A DNA stretch of 64,000 nucleotides from Nitrobacter vulgaris (GTDB taxonomy: Bacteria; Pseudomonadota; Alphaproteobacteria; Rhizobiales; Xanthobacteraceae): contig NZ_MWPQ01000040.1 in the NCBI RefSeq assembly GCF_002028545.1, positions 186,001-250,000 of the forward strand, in the 5' to 3' direction. The notes below the pieces were generated by a model, which saw only the letters and a program-made list of their open reading frames with translations, was not told the origin of the DNA and ran no database searches. The first letter of the stretch is position 1; the number at the start of each line of letters is the position of its first letter. Shown here one piece after another: positions 1 through 10,000 of this stretch. The translations under genes were made by a program, and so were the position numbers.

Positions 1-131
1 TGGCCGAAGCTATGCGGAACGTATGCCCGAGGGTTGGCAAAAACAAGGATTCCAGGTCCGGCGGGCATCAATAAGAACCCGATAACCCTATGACTTTTGA
101 CCGGACCGCGCGCGACGCCGGAACTGCTTCG
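1..131. other. Left edge, no supported gene
   Basis: Downstream of the methyltransferase on the minus strand. A minus-strand frame is open from an ATG near position 67 out of the window, but it is only about 22 codons long and carries no recognisable motif. In related bacteria a tolC-like gene often follows this methyltransferase; the sequence here is too short to say so. Confidence 0.3.
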
Positions 132-797
132 TTAAAATACAAAGGCTGGTGGTTGTTCGAGGCCCGGCAGGACCGGAACCGACGCATCGAAGAGAGCCCT
201 GCGTCCGAAATCGGAATGCGAGTGGGTAACGATGACCGCCCGAGGTGCGCCACTCATGGCAAACACGCCAACCAGGCGACCCTCGCCAGCGAGCTGTCCG
301 TAAAGCGTATCTGGGGCAATCTCGGTCGCACCCTCCAAAATGATGACGTCGTAAGGTGCGTGGGCGGGCGCTCCTTTGCACGCCGCCGCCGTAACGATGG
401 TCACGTGACCGAGTCCGAGGCTTGCAAGAATGTCCGAGGCCTTCGCCGCCAGCGCCGGGTCGCTCTCGGTCGCCGTCACTCGATCCGCGAGCTTCGCCGC
501 CAACGCGGCGGTATAGCCGGTGGCACAGCCCACCACGAGGACGTTGTCGGTGCTTTTGATCTCAGCTGCCTGGATCATTTTGGCGACGACCATGGGCTTG
601 ATCAGATACCGCTTCGGCGCCCCCCTTTCGCTGACGTCCAGATCGAGATCCAGGTAAGCCAGCGCGCGGCGATCCTCGGGAACGAAAATCTCCCGCGGAA
701 GCGCCATCATCGCGTCGATAACCCGCGGATCGGTGACGTCGCTGGTCCGCACCTGACCGTCAACCATTTTTCCGCGAGCGGTCGAAAAATCAGACAT
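132..797 (-). CDS. Protein-L-isoaspartate O-methyltransferase family protein
   Basis: A 221-residue soluble SAM-dependent methyltransferase of the Pcm family. The family transfers a methyl group to isoaspartyl residues in damaged proteins. The N-terminal stretch ending in PREIFVPEDRRALAY is the family substrate-binding region, and the VLVVGCATGYTAAL segment near residues 87-100 is the SAM-binding glycine loop (motif I). Length matches the family. Rhizobiales genomes commonly carry such a divergent Pcm beside envelope export genes, so true repair activity is not certain. It is core sequence immediately left of the tRNA that anchors the islands. The ATG at 797 was kept because the family N-terminus starts there. 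Confidence 0.85.
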   Translation of the reverse strand: MSDFSTARGKMVDGQVRTSDVTDPRVIDAMMALPREIFVPEDRRALAYLDLDLDVSERGAPKRYLIKPMVVAKMIQAAEIKSTDNVLVVGCATGYTAALAAKLADRVTATESDPALAAKASDILASLGLGHVTIVTAAACKGAPAHAPYDVIILEGATEIAPDTLYGQLAGEGRLVGVFAMSGAPRAVIVTHSHSDFGRRALFDASVPVLPGLEQPPAFVF

Positions 798-1047
798 CGG
801 CGATCCTTAACCCGTGCCAAAGTTCTCGGAGGACTAAGACACCCCCATGGTCGATGCAAGCCCTTGCTAAGCATGCCTGATTTGCCGTCGCATTTTGTCG
901 CAGCGTTTTCCATCGGTCGCAGGAAATGCACGATCCTCGCCGGATTCACCTTACCTTTGTCCAGAGGCGCCGGATTGCCCTTTTCTGCTTTGCAAGCGTT
1001 GGGGGCTTTGTTATAGGCTGCCTTCTTGCGAAGGATGCTTCGCGTGT

Positions 1048-1122
1048 TCCCTGGTAGCTCAGTGGTAGAGCATTCGACTGTTAATCGAATGGTCGCTGGT
1101 TCGAATCCAGCCCGGGGAGCCA
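1048..1122 (+). tRNA. tRNA-Asn (anticodon GTT), CCA encoded
   Basis: A 75-nt cloverleaf. The acceptor strand TCCCTGG pairs with CCGGGGA before discriminator G and an encoded CCA. The D arm contains AGTGGTAGAGC. The anticodon stem TTCGA/TCGAA encloses loop CTGTTAA (anticodon GTT), and the T arm is CTGGTTCGAATCCAG. The gene is intact after integration because its 3' 17 bp are part of the att sequence that recurs downstream. Confidence 0.95.
1106..1122 (+). repeat. attL core in tRNA-Asn 3' end
   Basis: TCCAGCCCGGGGAGCCA, the T-stem to CCA end of the tRNA, is repeated exactly in the same orientation at 35450-35466 and imperfectly at 54961-54976. Exact repetition of a tRNA 3' end, with an integrase gene just inside, is the signature of an integrated element. 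Confidence 0.85.
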
Positions 1123-1245
1123 CTCGCCTGTTCTCTTTTGTTCACAGGCGTCCATCTAAGTCTCAAATCTCTTGATCTTTCAGCATCATAATTAGATTCT
1201 GTGTCCACGGCAGTTCACTGCCGTCCAGAGGCAGCCAGCATTTTT

Positions 1246-1272
1246 GTTGGTAACTCTGTTGGTATATCCAGA
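1246..1272 (+). repeat. Left arm-type repeat pair (GTTGGTA x2)
   Basis: Two GTTGGTA copies at 1246-1252 and 1258-1264, 12 bp apart, are followed by AT and TCCAGA. The same pair with the same 12-bp period and a TCCAGA tail lies at 35371-35395, just inside the right att copy. This fits arm-type binding sites of the adjacent tyrosine integrase. Confidence 0.55.
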
Positions 1273-1308
1273 ACAAACGGACCACGAACACTGCGCGGGA
1301 GAAGAACC

Positions 1309-2559
1309 GTGGCGTTGACCAATACCGCCATCCAAAACCTCAAGCCGAAAAGCAAGCCGTATAAGGTCAGCGATGGTGGCGGGCTGTTTCTTCTCGTAAC
1401 GACTAAAGGATCGCGCCTCTGGCGATTCGCCTACCGCTTTGGAGGTAAGCAAAAGACGATCTCTTTCGGCTCGTACCCAGACGTGAAACTCGCAGCGGCT
1501 CGCGATCAACGCGACGCCGCGCGCGGCCTCCTCCGTCAGGAAATTGATCCGTCGCAGGCGCGTAAGGACGAAGAACGAAAGCGCCAGTCCGCCCGCTCCT
1601 TCCGGGAAGTCGCTGAGGAGTGGTGGGAAGCGAAAGGTAAGTTCGGCAAGAACGCCGCTATAAAGGGCTCTCGTACTCAAACGCGCGATAAGAAGCTATT
1701 GACAAATCTTTATCGGGCCATCGGCGAGCGATCCATCTCCGAGATCAACACCGCTGAGCTGCACCATGGACTCGCCAAACTCGCAAACCGTGGCCTTGGC
1801 GATACAGTCGCTCGTTGCCGCGCTGCAGCATCGCGCGTATTCCGATATGGAATGGCGACCGGAAAGTGCGCCACGGATCCTGCACACGCCCTCACGGGAG
1901 CGTTCACTTCCCCAAAAGTTAAGCACCGTCCCGGTCTGACAGAGCCGAGCGCTGTGGGCGAACTCATGCGCAACGTGGCGGCCTATCGCCAAAACTTCGG
2001 TGGGGACGCGATCACTCAGCTCGCTCTGCAATTTCTCGCGATCACGCTTGTCCGACCGGGTGAGGTACGTCGTGCGGAATGGACTGAGTTCGACCTGGAG
2101 AACGGGAAATGGTCGATCTCGGCCGATAAGATGAAGATGCGCAAGAGCCACGAAGTGCCGTTGTCGCGTCAGGCTATTGCGATCCTCAGAGAACCCGCAA
2201 TTACTTGCAATCCTCGATATGTTTTCGCCGTTGTCCGCCCCCTTTCGGACAACACATTCAACAAAGCATTGCGGACGATGGGTTATAGTACGCTTAACGA
2301 ACATTGCGCCCATGGCTTCCGAACGACTGCTTCGACGCTCCTGAATGGAGAGAGACGCTCAAACGGCGACCCTGCGTGGCATCCCGATGTCGTCGAGCTC
2401 TCGCTTGCCCATACCGACGCTGACGAGGTACGCGCTATCTATAATCGTGCGAAGCTCTGGCCTGAGCGCGTCCTACTTATGCAGCACTGGGCTGACCGAC
2501 TCGATGAGCTTCGAGGCGATGGCAGTATTCTATCCCTGAAGCGGGTCACGACAGCCTAA
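1309..2559 (+). CDS. P4-family tyrosine integrase (DUF4102 type)
   Basis: A 416-residue site-specific recombinase, probably responsible for inserting and excising the 1.1-35.5 kb island. The N-terminus (LTNTAIQNLKPKSKPYKVSD and GGLFLLV) is the DUF4102 arm-binding domain. A SAM-like core-binding domain follows, then the catalytic domain with Arg in LVRPGEVRRAEW, HGFR, a second His in LSLAHTDADEVR and the nucleophile Tyr in AIYNRA. All catalytic positions are present, so it should be active. The start is the GTG at 1309, preceded by GGGAGAAG at 1298-1305; the frame is open further upstream but that extension has no family resemblance and overlaps the arm-type repeats. It begins 187 bp after the tRNA, the normal arrangement. 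Confidence 0.92.
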   Translation: MALTNTAIQNLKPKSKPYKVSDGGGLFLLVTTKGSRLWRFAYRFGGKQKTISFGSYPDVKLAAARDQRDAARGLLRQEIDPSQARKDEERKRQSARSFREVAEEWWEAKGKFGKNAAIKGSRTQTRDKKLLTNLYRAIGERSISEINTAELHHGLAKLANRGLGDTVARCRAAASRVFRYGMATGKCATDPAHALTGAFTSPKVKHRPGLTEPSAVGELMRNVAAYRQNFGGDAITQLALQFLAITLVRPGEVRRAEWTEFDLENGKWSISADKMKMRKSHEVPLSRQAIAILREPAITCNPRYVFAVVRPLSDNTFNKALRTMGYSTLNEHCAHGFRTTASTLLNGERRSNGDPAWHPDVVELSLAHTDADEVRAIYNRAKLWPERVLLMQHWADRLDELRGDGSILSLKRVTTA

Positions 2560-3658
2560 TCGCCACGACTTACTTCAGATTGTCGAGAAATTCGGAGGGT
2601 GAGTAGTCAGCATCCCGGATCGCCGAGGGGCGCCATGCCTTCGAACCAGCTTCGCGCCCGGATGAGTCGGGCTACAGCCCGAATTGCGTTGCACGGCCTT
2701 CGTAACCGGACCGGCGGGTTATGCCGCCAGCTGCAGCGCCAGATGGAACGTAATCAGGGCCCTCCAGCGCGCCGGGAAGCCGGCGGAACAGCTGCTTGAG
2801 CGGATGCTGGCGAATGTCGACGGCATGTGGCGGAGCGCGACCGCCAGCGCAGGGAGCAGCTGGTCAAGTATCCCGGCAAGGACAAGTTCATCAGAGGCGC
2901 CATAGAGCGGCGCATCCGGTGAGTGTCTGCGGGATAGACGCCCTTTGAGCCCGCGCTGCGGGGCGCTCTCCGGCGTCACCGCGCGGTGGGGGCTTTGATC
3001 CTTGAACGGAATGCTGCCCGCGCTTTCGCCCTTCCTCTGACGGAAAGGAGGAGAGTGATGCAAATGCGCCGCTTGAAACAGGCTCTCTCGATACCCATCG
3101 TATTTTCGGATAAGACCGTGCAGCCGGACGACGAGGCCGCAGGCCGCAGCAAGGCTGTATGAAGATCGACCCGCGCGTGCTGAGGTGGGTGTCGTCGCCG
3201 GAATTGCAGCCTCCGAATTAGCAGCGGCCATCGCGGGTTGCCCGTCCGCTTTGAAACCAAAATTTCGGCGCGGCGTTGGCCGGCATGTTCCGCTATTTCA
3301 TGCTCGCTATCATGATCGGCATGATCGCGCTCATCGCGCTGCTGCTGAACTTGCCGTCCTTGTTTCAAACTATGGACTCGCCTGGTAAGCGGCTTCGCCG
3401 GGAACGCTTGCGGCGCCGGTGCGGCTCGCGGATGGGAACGAGGCTATTTCGAAAATAGTTGTTCCGCCAGGGCCGCTGATCTGGTTGCGGCCCCGCACGG
3501 ATCCTGCGCTCATCCCCGCACGAGTGTCGCGGACCGTGCGCTATTAGGTTTTTCGAAGAGAAGATCGATCACAGCCCTTCAGGAACTAAGCCCTCTTGCC
3601 CGCTGGTTTAACCAGACCGGCGCAGCAGTGCCGGCCCATCGAATGTCGGGCCACTACC
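2560..3658. other. Decayed region between integrase and cargo
   Basis: No intact gene of normal size. Around 2830-2920 a plus-strand frame ends in a natural-looking basic C-terminus (VKYPGKDKFIRGAIERRIR, stop at 2920-2922) but is interrupted upstream by a stop, so it looks like a gene remnant. At 3285 a short frame encodes one hydrophobic segment (MFRYFMLAIMIGMIALIALL), a possible membrane peptide or remnant. Nothing else is recognised. Confidence 0.35.
3058..3162 (+). CDS. Possible 34-residue small protein
   Basis: A very short frame beginning MQMRRLKQALSIPIVFSDKT. Its main support is a strong ribosome-binding stretch, GGAAAGGAGGAGAG, just before the ATG at 3058. It is basic at the N-terminus and acidic near the end. 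No family is recognised. It lies in otherwise decayed sequence, so it may be the 5' end of a broken gene. Confidence 0.3.
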   Translation: MQMRRLKQALSIPIVFSDKTVQPDDEAAGRSKAV

Positions 3659-4033
3659 ATGCAAAATGAGATCGAAGAAGTCGTGAAGGATACCGCAGCG
3701 GTCGGGCTATCGGCCGCCGTACTTGAATTGGAGATGGGAACGGAGCTTGCGCGCAGAGCCTTAGCCGAGTTGTCCCGCGCAGACCCCACTGCCTCGCCCT
3801 CCACAACGCCACCAAGCGCGTACGCGGCACCGTCCGCAACCCGAGCATCCTCAGCGCCCGCACTGGCTGAAAAGGTTATCAACGTCTGGGAGCAGGCCGG
3901 CTGCCCCGAAGGCAGGGACAAGGAGTTTTACTTCCAGGCCGAGCAGGAATTGCGGGACGAAGCGATGCGTGCCCTGCCCGCTGACGCGATGATTAAGAGG
4001 CGCCACGGAGATAACTCCCGGTATTCGCCTTAA
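3659..4033 (+). CDS. DUF2934 domain protein
   Basis: A 124-residue soluble protein. The C-terminal third (ALAEKVINVWEQAGCPEGRD followed by YFQAEQELRDEA) matches the DUF2934 pattern of a short helix, PEGRD and a second helix, a family of unknown function common in Rhizobiales. The N-terminal part is helical and acidic, and a Pro/Ser/Ala-rich linker joins the two. The ATG at 3659 is chosen because the upstream extension of 21 residues reads as non-coding; no clear ribosome site precedes it. No operon partner. Confidence 0.55.
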   Translation: MQNEIEEVVKDTAAVGLSAAVLELEMGTELARRALAELSRADPTASPSTTPPSAYAAPSATRASSAPALAEKVINVWEQAGCPEGRDKEFYFQAEQELRDEAMRALPADAMIKRRHGDNSRYSP

Positions 4034-4817
4034 GCCGCAGAAGACCCATGAAGACGACCGATGACGCAAGATGACTGTCATTCGATACTATCGGCACCAC
4101 CCGCGCGCGTGAGTAGCACTTATGGGGAAATGACGTCATCCTGCGTCACCCGTCATCGGCCTTTAAGCAGTTCAGCTTACCTCAGGAGCTCAACTCAGGG
4201 CGGAACTCCTCGAAGCTATTGGCTTGGCACACGATCGGGCGAGAGCTCAACGAAGACGCTTCGGGACCTCCTTGCGGTTCACCTTCACCATCTTGGCAGA
4301 CTCGAGTAATCGATATTGTAGAATGCTTCGCTCCAGGCCAGTCCGCGGTCAGACCAAGACGGATGTGTAAGGACGAAATCACTGACGCCCTGAATTCCGG
4401 CCGCCATCTGGGCGCATTCATGGCCAGAGGATTTCACGATCGTGCGCATCGTAATGATCAGACGCGCCTCGCCGTGATCGAGAAGTAGCCGGCGGAGCGT
4501 CTGACCGGCTTTGGTCCTCAATGGGCCCGCATGGGCGATCGTTACTCGGAGATCGGCTCCGCCAAGTTATCGTCGTAAGTAATTGAAATTTAATGGTATA
4601 TTTCACGGATTCTTTTTTAGGCCCCAATTTTGGCCCTACTATCGTCGCAACGCTCTAAAGTAAGGTGGTCAATTGCCGGTCGATGGAGGAGCGGTCGCTT
4701 GAAAAGGTATCGAGGAGCTCGCATTCCTTCCGACTATACGACAAGGCGAGACGACACGCGCGTGTGCATTAAGGCGGCACCTTGTTTGCGGCTCCATTCT
4801 CTCCTAATTTGACAGCA
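4034..4817. other. Gene-poor stretch with one possible remnant
   Basis: No intact gene is supported. On the minus strand, 4285-4521 reads as a plausible protein piece (TLRRLLLDHGEARLIITMRT, then HPSWSDRGLAWSEAF). It resembles a short conserved accessory-element protein seen in Rhizobiales plasmids and islands, but it has only a TTG start and a stop 15 codons upstream. It is either a small gene or the tail of a lost one. The segment 4566-4630 is AT-rich and may hold the promoter of the metal genes, but no clear boxes were identified. Confidence 0.3.
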
Positions 4818-5252
4818 ATGAACCACAAGCGGTACCTCAAATTTCTCCCTCTCGCCAGGATGATGATGTTCCTGGCGGTGGGTACGCTTTTGATTCAGAC
4901 TATGATGATGTCGATTTCTCAGGTGTCGGCCGCCACGGGCGTACTACCTGAACCGGCGGTTGTCCTGAGCGGTTCTATGCACTACCACGGCCACCTCGCA
5001 GGCCACGTGCACGTCCACCATGGTGACATCGCCGAGGGCCACGTTCACAGTCAGGCCGATCGTCACCATGATGGCGACTTCGCACCGTTGTTGTGCATAT
5101 TATTTTGCATGTCCGTTACCATTCCGACTGCACCCATTTTGTCTGATCCAACTGGGTTCGTCGGCCTTGTCCAACTGCCTCCATCGGAGCGCGCCGACGG
5201 CATCGATCCGGCCGCTCTGATCCGTCCGCCAAGTACCCCCAGCATCGCGTAG
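4818..5252 (+). CDS. Histidine-rich membrane/periplasmic metal-binding protein
   Basis: A 144-residue protein. A basic N-terminus leads into a Met-rich hydrophobic segment (signal anchor). About 13 histidines follow in residues 56-90, in alternating patterns such as HYHGHLAGHVHVHHGD and HVHSQADRHHD, then a second hydrophobic segment (LLCILFCMSVTIPTA). Such His clusters bind soft or borderline divalent metals in the periplasm; the metal is not shown. It is the first gene of the RND operon and 51 bp upstream of the adaptor, so a metallochaperone or buffer role is inferred. The ATG at 4818 is preferred over an in-frame ATG 12 codons earlier because it starts the typical basic plus hydrophobic signal. 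Confidence 0.6.
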   Translation: MNHKRYLKFLPLARMMMFLAVGTLLIQTMMMSISQVSAATGVLPEPAVVLSGSMHYHGHLAGHVHVHHGDIAEGHVHSQADRHHDGDFAPLLCILFCMSVTIPTAPILSDPTGFVGLVQLPPSERADGIDPAALIRPPSTPSIA

Positions 5253-5303
5253 TCCGGGCGGCCTTTCGGCTGCTGCAAAATCGCATGTCTGAAGGGGTTT
5301 TGA

Positions 5304-6995
5304 ATGTTCCTGAATCAATGCTGCCCGCGCGGGCAGTTCGCAAGGCTTGGGGCCATTGGATTTGGCTGTCTGTTTGCCTTGGTGCTCAGCATTTCCGTTT
5401 CGATAGCCCATGAGGGGCACGATCATGGCGAGGATCAAAAATCGGCAGCCGCCTCGGCTGTATTTCCCCGGGTGACGGCGCAATCCGAACGCTACGAGGT
5501 CGTCGGTATCCTGAAGAACGGCAGTTTTTTGATTTTCATCGATGACGCTGTGTCCAACCAACCTGTCACGGATGTCAACTTGCAGGTCACGATCGGCGAT
5601 TTCGAAGCGGTCGAAGCCAAGCGCGGCCCGAACGGCTATACAATTCCCTTTCCTGATCTGGGCCATTCCGGATCGACGGAGGTGATCTTCGCGATCAGTG
5701 GTGGAAAGGGTGACGACCTGCTCGTCGATTCCTTCATGCCCTCTCAGCCGATCCAACCGAACACGCGGCACAATTCGACACGGATTTCCCCGATGGGGAC
5801 ACTGGCAGTCCTTCTTCTAGCGGGAAGCATAATTGGTATTCTGTTCGGTTATCTGAGACGTCGGGGACGGCGCAACGCGGCCTCCATCGCCGGGCTGACA
5901 TCTGGAGCTTGCTTGTTTCTGGCGGCCGTCGCATCCGCCGGATGGCAGAACGCGGGAATGTCGCCCAGCACGCCACAGCTACAAGCTCAAAGCGATGCTC
6001 CACGACGGCTGCCGGACGGCACCGCGTTTGCTGCCAAGCCGACACAGCGCCTACTGGATATCCGCACAGCTACCGCCGAACCCGGAAGTGCGCGGCCAGC
6101 ATTTAATTTGATCGGCCGTATTATCGGCGATCCAAACCGCAGCAGCATTGTCCAAAGCCTCTACGGCGGCCGCATCGTCCCCAACGAAGCCACGTTGCCT
6201 CGGATCGGGCAAAAGGTCTCCAAAGGAGAAATACTTCTCCGGATCGAACCTTATCTTCCCGTAGCAGACCGCACGACGATTTCTGAGAAGATGGGGGAAA
6301 TCGGCCAACTCATCGCGGTTGCTGAAACCAAGATTAATCGCCTCCGTCCGCTGGCTGAACGCGGCGCCGCGCCGATGGGTCAACTCCACGATCTTGAGAG
6401 TGAACTGGCAGGATTGCGGGCCCGACGCGAGACCATGCGTAACTCTCGTGGTGGCTTTGAGCTTTTGCGGGCATTGACCGATGGCATCATCACAGCGGCC
6501 AAGGCCGTGCCTGGTCAGGTCGTTCAGCCGCAAGACGTTCTCTTCGAAATCGCCGATCCTCAAGGACTCTGGGTCGAAGCATTGGCCTACGACGAGCTTG
6601 ATCCCGCGGGTCCTGTCCAAGCGACGGCGTCAGATTCGGACGGTACCTCGTTTCTTTTGTCTTATCTCGGAACCAGCCGCGCGCTGAGGCAGCACGCATC
6701 GGTGGTTCACTTCTCCGTTCCGCAGCCCCCGTTGAGCCTTCGTATCGGTCAACCTGTCACCGTGCTCGTCCAGGGCGGCAGGGCGAAGCAAGGTCTGATC
6801 CATCCGCGCGACGCCGTGGTCCAGACCAACAACGGCGAGAGCGTTGTCTGGGTGCATGTCGCCCCTGAACGTTTCGAGCCAAAACCCGTCCGGATCGAGC
6901 CGCTCGATGCCAAAAACATAATCGTCGCAGCTGGCCTTAATGCCTCCGATCGTGTCGTCGTGCGCGGCGCGGACCTCATCAACCAGATCCGCTAG
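5304..6995 (+). CDS. HME-RND periplasmic adaptor (membrane-fusion protein) with N-terminal extension
   Basis: A 563-residue adaptor linking an inner-membrane RND pump to an outer-membrane channel. Residues 1-35 are a signal-like segment followed by HEGHDHGED, a His metal site. Residues 60-150 form a beta-rich domain (VVGILKNGSFLIFIDDAVSN) not found in standard CusB/CzcB proteins. Transmembrane segments follow near 165-185 and 198-215. The usual adaptor architecture begins near residue 250: beta-barrel/lipoyl halves (GGRIVPNEATLPRIGQKVSKGEILLRI, read in parts), a helical hairpin at 325-375 and the second lipoyl half with GQVVQPQDVLFEIADP. The extra half makes it longer than the usual 400-500 residues. 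The pump gene starts 8 bp after its stop. Confidence 0.8.
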   Translation: MFLNQCCPRGQFARLGAIGFGCLFALVLSISVSIAHEGHDHGEDQKSAAASAVFPRVTAQSERYEVVGILKNGSFLIFIDDAVSNQPVTDVNLQVTIGDFEAVEAKRGPNGYTIPFPDLGHSGSTEVIFAISGGKGDDLLVDSFMPSQPIQPNTRHNSTRISPMGTLAVLLLAGSIIGILFGYLRRRGRRNAASIAGLTSGACLFLAAVASAGWQNAGMSPSTPQLQAQSDAPRRLPDGTAFAAKPTQRLLDIRTATAEPGSARPAFNLIGRIIGDPNRSSIVQSLYGGRIVPNEATLPRIGQKVSKGEILLRIEPYLPVADRTTISEKMGEIGQLIAVAETKINRLRPLAERGAAPMGQLHDLESELAGLRARRETMRNSRGGFELLRALTDGIITAAKAVPGQVVQPQDVLFEIADPQGLWVEALAYDELDPAGPVQATASDSDGTSFLLSYLGTSRALRQHASVVHFSVPQPPLSLRIGQPVTVLVQGGRAKQGLIHPRDAVVQTNNGESVVWVHVAPERFEPKPVRIEPLDAKNIIVAAGLNASDRVVVRGADLINQIR

Positions 6996-7003
6996 GAGCC
7001 ATC

Positions 7004-10000
7004 ATGTTCAAGCTCATCGTGCAGACGAGTTTGCGCAATCGCCTGTTCGTACTGGCAGCAGCGGCAGTCCTGATCGCTTACGGCCTGTTCGTGCTTCCGC
7101 GCATCTCGATCGACGTCTTTCCGGATATCAACCGACCGACAGTTAATATCTTGACCGAGGCGGAGGGGCTTGCCCCGCAAGAAGTCGAGCAACTCGTGAC
7201 GTTTCCAATCGAAACCTCGATGAACGGAATGCCAGGCGTCATCCGCGTCCGTTCAGTCTCCGGCGTCGGACTTTCGGTGGTTTACGTTGAATTCGATTGG
7301 GGCGTCGATGTCTACCGGGCGCGCCAGTTCGTTTCGGAACGCCTCGCGCTGATCCGCGATCAATTGCCCACATCCGTGAATCCACGAATGGGCCCGGTCA
7401 CCTCCATCATGGGCGAGATCATGTTGATCGCGCTGACCACGGAGGGCAAGGCGTCGGCGATGGACGTGCGCGAGATCGCCGATTTCGTGGTCAGGCCGCG
7501 GTTGCTCGCCATTCCGGGCGTCGCTCAGGTCATTCCCATCGGCGGCGAGGTCCGGCAATACCGGGTGACACCGAACGTTATGACGATGCAGGGGCTCGGC
7601 GTCACACACGAACAGATCGAGCGAGCTGTCACCCGCTTCGGGACAAACACCGGCGGCGGATTCATCGATCAGCACGGCCGGGAATTTTTGATCCGGAACG
7701 TGGGGCTAACAAGGAAGATCGACGACCTTGGCAATACCGTTGTTGCGGGGCTCGATCATCAGCCCATTTTGCTGAAGCAAGTGGCGCGGGTCGATTTTGC
7801 TCCGCGCCTCAAGCGAGGCGATGCCGGCTACAATGGCAAGCCAGCCGTCATCGTGAGCGTTCAGAAGCAACCCGCAGCGGATACCGTGGCGTTGACTCGT
7901 GAGATCGAAGCCACACTGCGAGACTTGCAGCTCACGATGCCTGCTGGAATCTCCGTCACCAACGTCCAATTCCGGCAGGCCACGTTCATTGAGACCTCTA
8001 TCCGCAATGTCGAGCGAGTCCTGGTCGAGGCTTCGATCGTTGTCGCCTTGATCCTCTTCGTTTTCCTCGTCAACGCACGCGCGACCTTCGTGTCGCTAAC
8101 GGCCATCCCGATATCGATCCTGGTGACCGCTCTGGTTTTCTTCGCTTTCGGGCTCACTATCAACACCATGACGTTGGGCGGCCTTGCGATTGCGATTGGC
8201 GAACTGGTCGATGACGCAGTCGTTGACGTCGAAAATATCCTACGACGGCTACGGGAGAACCGCGCGCAGCCCAACCCCCGACCCGTTCTCGAAGTCATTG
8301 CACTAGCGAGCCAGGAGGTCCGCTCCGGCATCGTCTATGCGACGATGATTACAGTCCTGGTTTTTGTGCCATTGTTCGCCCTTCCCGGAATCGAGGGGCG
8401 GCTGTTCACCCCACTCGGCATCGCCTACATCGTTTCCATATTGGCGTCTTTGCTGACGTCGGTGACCGTTACACCTGTCCTCTCCTACTATCTGCTCGCT
8501 GGAAAGGCTCATTCCCGCGCGCGCGACAGCACTATCGTGCGAACGCTGAAGCAAGGCAATCGGCGGCTTCTCGCCTGGGCGTTCGATCGCTGGAGACTCG
8601 TTCTCGGCGCAGTCAGCATCGCGGTTCTGGTCGCTGGATATGCCGCGGTGATGTTGCCACGCAGGTTCCTCCCGCCATTCAACGAAGGCACGCTGGTGCT
8701 GTCCCTTCAGTACAATCCGGGAATTTCGCTGGCAGAGTCGCACCGACTTGGTTTCTCGGCCGAACAGCTTCTGTCACGGGTGCCGGAGGTAAAATCAGTC
8801 GGACGCCGAACCGGCCGCGCCGAACTCGATGAACATGCGGAAGGAGTTCATTACAGCGAGATCGACGTCGATCTCGCGCCGTCGAAGCGACCCAAGACCG
8901 AAATTTACGCTGACATCCGGGACAAACTGTCAGCCTTACCCGCCTCCGTCGCAATCGGACAGCCAATCAGCCATCGGCTTGATCATTTGCAGTCCGGCGT
9001 TCGCGCCCAGATCGTCCTCAAGATCTATGGGCAAGACCTCGATACGCTGCGCCAATTGGCGGAAACCACCCGCCAGCGGTTGTCACCAATCTCCGGGCTG
9101 GTCGATCTCCAGGTGGAGAAACAGGTTCTCATTCCGCAGGTTCGGATCCAAGTCGATTATGAGCGTGCGGCACTTCACGGTCTCACCCCCGCCTCCATTA
9201 CCCAGGCATTAGATACCCTGTCAAACGGCCGCAAGGTGTCGCAAATCGTCGATGGTAACAGGCGTTTCGACGTTGTCATGCGCCTGTCCGATCAGGACAG
9301 GTCAACCAGTGGTCTCCGGGATCTCCTGATTCCGACGTCGTCGGGGTTCATCCCCTTGAAGGAGCTCGCAAAGGTCATCGAAACCGATGGGCCAAACCAG
9401 ATCCAAAAGGAAGGTACGCAACGCAGAATCGTCGTTTACGGAAACGGCGACGGCCGTCGTGACATGAGCGAGATCGCGTCAGACATCCGGCGTGCCCTGG
9501 CCGAGATCAGCTTCCCGCAGGGATATACGACCAACCTTGAGGGGGCGTTCAAGGCGCAGGAGGAAGCGACGTGGCGGATCGGGGTTTTGTCGTTGGTGTC
9601 GCTGTCGATAATTTTCATCGTTCTTTACGGTCGATACCGATCGGCTGCGCTGGCTTTCATCATCATGGGTGGCATCCCCCTGGCGTTGATAGGTAGCGTG
9701 ATCGCGTTGACCATCACGGGTGAGCCATTGTCGGTCGCCTCCATGATCGGCTTCATCACGCTCGCAGGCATCTCGGCCCGCAACGGGATTTTGAAAATAT
9801 CTCATTACGTCAATCTTGCTGTGCACGGGGGTGAACGCTTCGGCCGCCGCCTGATCGTGCGGGGCAGTTTGGAACGCCTGACGCCCGTTCTTATGACGGC
9901 GCTTTGCGCGGGGCTCGCCCTGACGCCATTGCTGCTCAGCGCCGACGAGCCGGGTCGGGAAATCCTCCATCCCGTCGCTGTCACGATCTTCGGCGGCCTG

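Noticed and set aside
90-1016. 308-codon plus-strand frame
   Set aside because: Antisense to the Pcm-like methyltransferase and runs to the tRNA; no protein motif.
707-1123. Minus-strand frame beginning MAPRAGFEPATIRLT
   Set aside because: This start is the well-known artefact of translating the antisense of a tRNA 3' end.
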